Shown here: positions 5,694 through 8,882 of the stretch, piece after piece | How the letters are laid out: the number at the start of each line of letters is the position of its first letter | How positions within the stretch are numbered: the stretch's first letter is position 1 | Assembly (NCBI GenBank): GCA_000432175.1 | Contig: HF989457.1 | Span: 11,423 to 20,304 of the forward strand | DNA: 8,882 bases | Source: Eubacterium sp. CAG:786 | GTDB lineage: Bacteria; Bacillota; Clostridia; Oscillospirales; Ruminococcaceae | Direction of reading: 5' to 3' | Notes under the pieces: model-generated | Told to the model about the DNA's origin: nothing | The model's database searches: none | Seen by the model: the letters and a program-made list of their open reading frames with translations, nothing else | Translations under genes and position numbers: made by a program

Positions 5694-6737
5694 ATGAAGA
5701 TACATAACATATTCAAGACGATAACAGCTGCAGCCCTGGGGCTTTCACTGCTGACTGCATGCTCCGGCAATTCCGGCAACTCCGCGGCTCCCTCCGGTGA
5801 AAACGGGCTGAGAACCCTCCGTGTTGCAAACATGACCGGGCAGCCCGACCAGTACGCTGATTTCATCGGACAGCAGCATGGCATTTTCGAAAAGCACGGG
5901 ATAAACCTTCAGACAACGGAATTCGTCGCAGGCATAAACACGGTGGATTCCATTGTGACAGGAACTGCAGACACCGGTCTGCTGGCTGATTTCGCAGCGG
6001 TAAACCGCTTTGGCAATACGCTGGAAGCAACGAACCTCGTGATATTCTCCGACCTTTCTTCCAGCACGACGACTTCCGGTGGAATTTACGTGGCGCCGGA
6101 ATACGCAGACGACCTCTCAAAGCTTGCCGACAGCGCGGGCTGGATAACCAACATCGGTACGGTTGCCGAGTACTACAACTGGCAGGCGCAGACCTACCTC
6201 GGTCTTGACCCGGATATGCAGAAAATCATTCAGGCAAGCGATTCTTCCACAACTCTGGCGCTGGTGCAGAACGGCGGGGCTTCCGCGATAGTTGCAAGCG
6301 GCTCTCAGGCTGAAAAGGTGGAAGAATACGGCTGGGTCAAGGCTGCAGAAGCCAAGGACGTGAATATCCACATTTCCGCTTACCTCATCACTACAAAGGA
6401 TTTCGCAGCGGCTAATACCGACCTCCTCGCGGATTATCTGACTGCGCTGGACGAGAGCGTGCAGTACCTCAACGACCACCTCGACGAATCTGCAAAGGCG
6501 ATATCGGAGCGGTTCGGTGTTGACGAGGAGATATTCAAGTCCAACTGGGCGCAGTATAACATAAAGTTCGGCCTCTCCGAGGAGGGCGCGGCTAATCTCG
6601 ACAATGTGAACGCATGGGCTTTCGAGCACGGAAAGTTCCCTACAGAATACAACATCAGACAGTTCTACTTCAAGGACGCGGCAGAAAAGGCATTCCCCGG
6701 CAGCACGGACGTTGACCTTTCAGGTGTAAATCAGTAA
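5694..6737 (+). CDS. Substrate-binding lipoprotein of ABC transporter, SsuA/NMT1-like
   Basis: This 347-residue secreted lipoprotein has a positively charged start (MKIHNIFK), a hydrophobic stretch at 10-20 and lipobox LTAC with the lipidated Cys at 23, followed by a Ser/Asn/Gly-rich linker. That is the arrangement of a Gram-positive surface-anchored binding protein. The mature part begins LRVANMTGQPDQYADFIGQQHGIFEKHGI, here quoted only to about residue 68 as a landmark, and resembles the periplasmic-binding type II fold used for sulfonates, nitrate and taurine; VDSIVTGTADTG at 84-95 is the usual SsuA/NMT1 motif region. AAGGAG at 5680-5685 follows the permease stop directly and sets the start. 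It would deliver ligand to the permease encoded 15 nt upstream. The ligand is probably a sulfonate or aryl sulfate ester, given the sulfotransferase gene next in line (inference). Confidence 0.9.
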   Translation: MKIHNIFKTITAAALGLSLLTACSGNSGNSAAPSGENGLRTLRVANMTGQPDQYADFIGQQHGIFEKHGINLQTTEFVAGINTVDSIVTGTADTGLLADFAAVNRFGNTLEATNLVIFSDLSSSTTTSGGIYVAPEYADDLSKLADSAGWITNIGTVAEYYNWQAQTYLGLDPDMQKIIQASDSSTTLALVQNGGASAIVASGSQAEKVEEYGWVKAAEAKDVNIHISAYLITTKDFAAANTDLLADYLTALDESVQYLNDHLDESAKAISERFGVDEEIFKSNWAQYNIKFGLSEEGAANLDNVNAWAFEHGKFPTEYNIRQFYFKDAAEKAFPGSTDVDLSGVNQ

Positions 6738-6752
6738 CAGGAGGAAACAGAA

Positions 6753-8243
6753 ATGGGTTATCCGAGCATTTATCCCACGGGAGTAACTATATTCAACAAG
6801 GACAAGGCATACGGCGGCTATACTATTTTCCCGTCCACAAAGGGCGCGCTGCTCATCGACATGAACGGCAATGAAGTCAAGCTGTGGGCAGGTCTGGGGG
6901 GATTTCCGAACAAGATACTTCCCGGCGGTTATGTAATGGGAACAACCGGAACGCGCGGCGGCAAGTACGCATTCCAGGATCAGCTCGATCTCGTCCAGGT
7001 GGACTGGGACGGGCACATCGTCTGGAAGTTCGACAAGACCGAGTTAGTTGCAGACCCCGGCAAGGAGCCTGTATACATGGCGCGCCAGCACCATGATTTC
7101 CAGCGCGAGGGAAGCACCGTGGGCTACTACTACCCCGGTGGGAAACCCCGCACGGACGGCGGCAACACGCTGATACTCACGCACGAAAACCTCTACAATC
7201 ACAACATTTCCGACAAGCGCCTTATCGACGACAAGATAATCGAAGTGGACTGGGAGGGCAGCATTCTCTGGAGCTGGCGCGCTTCCGACCACTTTGACGA
7301 GCTCGGCTTTGACGAAGCTGCAAAGAACGTGCTGTTCCGCAACCCTGGTATCCACGGGGAAGCAGGCGGCGACTGGATGCACATCAACAACTTCTCCACC
7401 CTTGGCGAGAATAAGTGGTACGACGCCGGAGACACCCGCTTCCACCCGGACAACATCATCTTTGACGCGCGTAATTCCAACATTCTCGGCATAATCGAGA
7501 AGTCCACCGGCAAGATAGTATGGCGCGTTGGCCCGGATTTCAACGAGAGCGAGGCAACCAAAAAGCTTGGCTGGATAATCGGTCAGCACCACCTGCACAT
7601 GATACCCAGGGGACTTCCCGGAGAGGGCGACCTGCTGGTATTCGATAACGGCGGCGAGGGCGGCTATGGCGTTCCGAACCCGGCTTCACTCACCGGCGTG
7701 AACAACGCGCACCGCGACTATTCCAGAGTTCTGCAGTTCAATCCGGTGACGCTGGAGATAACCTGGCAGTACACTCCGCTTGAAGCTGGAAGTTTTCTGT
7801 TCACCGACGCTTCCAGGTTCTACAGCTCCTACATAAGTTCCGCGCAGAGACTGCCGAACGGCAACACGCTGATAACGGAAGGCTCTGACGGGCATCTGCT
7901 GGAGGTAACTCCCGACCACGAGATAGTGTGGGAATACGTCAACCCGTACTTCAAGAACATCGGCGGTAATTTCAAGTGCAACATGATCTACCGTGCATAC
8001 CGCGTTCCCTATGAGTGGGTGCCGCAGCTTGAAAAGCCGGTGGAAACCTCCATCGAGCCGCTGGATATCAGCACCTTCAGGGTTTCCGGCGCGGCTGTGG
8101 GAGAGGCTCAGGCTACCGCAGTGGACGGTATCGACCCGACCAGGGAGATAGGTCTGACAGGTTCCAACAGCGAGGACAAAGAGGACGAGCGCATTGATTT
8201 TTGCGTTGCTTCCGTCAATAAGAAAGATATCGATAACAAATAA
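6753..8243 (+). CDS. Arylsulfate sulfotransferase (ASST family), predicted cytoplasmic
   Basis: This 496-residue protein belongs to the PAPS-independent arylsulfate sulfotransferases, which move sulfate from a phenyl sulfate to a phenol acceptor through a sulfohistidine. Repeated blade-end motifs of the GxIxW type put Trp at 91, 173, 257, 338 and 393, indicating a beta-propeller. Candidate active-site elements, by resemblance to E. coli AssT (H252, H356, N358, R374, H436), are H113/H114 in RQHHDF, H210 and N212 in DWMHIN, R240 in FDARNS and H279 in GQHHLH. There is no signal peptide and only two Cys (409, 484), unlike the exported, disulfide-bonded enterobacterial enzyme. The tail after about 430 is acidic and probably disordered. 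It lies 15 nt after the binding-protein gene with an AGGAGG site and is the last gene before a terminator. It probably acts on the imported compound, but donor and acceptor are unknown. Confidence 0.85.
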   Translation: MGYPSIYPTGVTIFNKDKAYGGYTIFPSTKGALLIDMNGNEVKLWAGLGGFPNKILPGGYVMGTTGTRGGKYAFQDQLDLVQVDWDGHIVWKFDKTELVADPGKEPVYMARQHHDFQREGSTVGYYYPGGKPRTDGGNTLILTHENLYNHNISDKRLIDDKIIEVDWEGSILWSWRASDHFDELGFDEAAKNVLFRNPGIHGEAGGDWMHINNFSTLGENKWYDAGDTRFHPDNIIFDARNSNILGIIEKSTGKIVWRVGPDFNESEATKKLGWIIGQHHLHMIPRGLPGEGDLLVFDNGGEGGYGVPNPASLTGVNNAHRDYSRVLQFNPVTLEITWQYTPLEAGSFLFTDASRFYSSYISSAQRLPNGNTLITEGSDGHLLEVTPDHEIVWEYVNPYFKNIGGNFKCNMIYRAYRVPYEWVPQLEKPVETSIEPLDISTFRVSGAAVGEAQATAVDGIDPTREIGLTGSNSEDKEDERIDFCVASVNKKDIDNK

Positions 8244-8280
8244 AAAAACCGGGGCTGTTTTTACAGCCCCAAAGTTTTTT
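8242..8280 (+). terminator. Rho-independent terminator of the transport/sulfotransferase operon
   Basis: GGGGCTGT (8251-8258), loop TTTT and ACAGCCCC (8263-8270) form a perfect 8-bp GC-rich stem followed by AAAGTTTTTT. It begins immediately after the stop codon. The A-run before the stem mirrors the T-run, so it could also act on the opposite strand. Confidence 0.93.
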
Positions 8281-8316
8281 GCTGATATATCCGCATGACG
8301 CGCTGAAATGCCGTAT

Positions 8317-8345
8317 TTTATTCTTCTTTCTGGAAATGCTATCCT
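8317..8345 (+). promoter_or_regulatory. Possible extended -10 promoter of hcp
   Basis: TGCTATCCT at 8337-8345 fits an extended -10 (TGnTATnnT). The -35 position at 8317-8322 (TTTATT) is poor. The predicted start near 8352 coincides with the dyad at 8354-8370. Weak evidence; a regulated promoter needing an activator is possible. Confidence 0.35.
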
Positions 8346-8353
8346 ACAAACGG

Positions 8354-8370
8354 GAATTTCCCCGAAATTC
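8354..8370. promoter_or_regulatory. Perfect dyad GAATTTC-CCC-GAAATTC upstream of hcp
   Basis: Seven-base arms with a 3-bp centre (17 bp overall) end 21 bases before the hcp ATG. Genes for Hcp are commonly controlled by NO- or redox-responsive regulators (NsrR, FNR or HcpR families). The sequence does not clearly match a motif I can assign, and it differs from the CCTATT dyads. It could also form a small RNA stem before the ribosome binding site. Confidence 0.5.
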
Positions 8371-8391
8371 AAACCAGAAAGGAACCCTACA

Positions 8392-8882
8392 ATGAAGGAT
8401 ATGTTTTGCTTCCAGTGCCAGCAGACTGCGCACAACACCGGCTGCGAGGGAAAGGCAGGCGTATGCGGAAAGAAAGCCGACACTGCAAACTTCCAGGACG
8501 AGATAATCAGCGCGCTCATCGGGCTTGCCCGTGCTGCCAGAGCCGGAAATCCCACCGAAGCCACCGACGCGCTGGTTGAAAAGGCGCTTTTTACCACGAT
8601 AACCAACGTGAATTTCAACAATTCAACGATAAAAGCCATCAGGACCGAAGTCGAAAAGGAAAAGCACCGACTGAGCGCGGAAAGCTTCGATGATCACCCC
8701 ATGGAAAGGATATGGGACGGCAACGCTGATATCCGCTCGCTGAAATCCCTTATTCTTTTCGGCTTGAAGGGAATGGCGGCGTATGCCTATCACGCGCGCG
8801 TCCTGGGGCACACCAACAGGGAAGTGGACGCGGTTTTCTACGAGGCGCTGTATCATCTCGGCGAGGACGAGCCGCAGGACGT
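8392..8882 (+). CDS. hcp: Hybrid-cluster protein (hydroxylamine reductase / NO detoxification), C-terminus missing
   Basis: The first 163 codons are present; the full protein is normally about 530-550 residues, so most of it, including the hybrid-cluster ligands, lies beyond the right edge. The N-terminus MFCFQCQQTAHNTGCEG carries C6-x2-C9-x8-C18-x6-C25, the closely spaced cysteine set of the cubane cluster in Hcp of strict anaerobes. The downstream helices (ALIGLARAAR, LILFGLKGMAAYAYHARVLG) fit the N-terminal helical domain. Hcp reduces hydroxylamine in vitro and is thought to handle nitric oxide or act in S-nitrosylation in the cell. The start follows AAAGGA at 8378-8383. It is separated from the upstream operon by a terminator and so has its own promoter and probably its own control. 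Confidence 0.93.
   Translation, partial: MKDMFCFQCQQTAHNTGCEGKAGVCGKKADTANFQDEIISALIGLARAARAGNPTEATDALVEKALFTTITNVNFNNSTIKAIRTEVEKEKHRLSAESFDDHPMERIWDGNADIRSLKSLILFGLKGMAAYAYHARVLGHTNREVDAVFYEALYHLGEDEPQD

Noticed and set aside
8085..8241. Separate small protein or domain at the sulfotransferase C-terminus
   Set aside because: The frame is continuous and the tail is an acidic low-complexity extension with no start signal inside.
7686..8639. Minus-strand ORF of 317 codons
   Set aside because: It spans the sulfotransferase end, a strong terminator and the hcp start, so it cannot be a sensible gene.
1..8882. CRISPR array, tRNA/rRNA, insertion sequence or phage features
   Set aside because: No spaced direct repeats, tRNA-like cloverleaf, transposase or terminal repeats were seen on either strand.

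Overview
The window reads as chromosomal DNA of a strictly anaerobic Gram-positive bacterium, most likely a Clostridia member (perhaps Oscillospirales-like; this placement is inference). The signs are strong AGGAGG-type ribosome binding sites, GC-rich genes separated by AT-rich spacers with near-consensus TTGACA-N17-TATAAT promoters, a lipoprotein solute-binding protein, a siroheme/4Fe-4S reductase-like protein and a hybrid-cluster protein. Eight main protein genes plus a short leader ORF are supported. Two of the genes, at the two edges, are cut off, and no stretch without a gene exceeds 300 bases.

Layout. (1) Minus strand, 1992 to 1: metY (O-acetylhomoserine sulfhydrylase) followed 11 nt later by a sulfite-reductase-like protein that runs off the left edge. 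(2) Plus strand, 2190-3086: trxB (thioredoxin reductase), divergent from metY. (3) Minus strand, 3446-3132: trxA (thioredoxin with a CAHC active site), convergent with trxB across a strong hairpin. (4) Plus strand, 3624-8280: an apparent operon with a consensus promoter, a Cys-containing 22-codon leader ORF, a CysA-like ABC ATPase, an SsuC/TauC-type permease, an SsuA/NMT1-type lipoprotein, a leaderless arylsulfate sulfotransferase and a strong terminator. (5) Plus strand from 8392: hcp (hybrid-cluster protein), cut by the right edge.

The genes share a sulfur and thiol theme. The importer and sulfotransferase look like a route for taking up and handling organic sulfate or sulfonate. The sulfite-reductase-like protein could supply sulfide, MetY would fix sulfide into homocysteine, and TrxA/TrxB would supply thiol electrons. 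No enzyme in the window visibly releases sulfite or sulfate from the imported compound, so the chain is incomplete here.

Regulation is unusually legible. An identical 17-bp dyad, CCTATT-N5-AATAGG, sits on the metY promoter (over the -35) and on the trxA promoter (at the predicted transcript start), suggesting one repressor for both. The transport operon lacks this dyad. It has instead a leader ORF with two Cys codons and a TCAGGT segment that can pair with either of two ACCTGA copies, one of which overlaps the ATPase start codon. This fits cysteine-responsive translational attenuation and is the most interesting hypothesis in the window.
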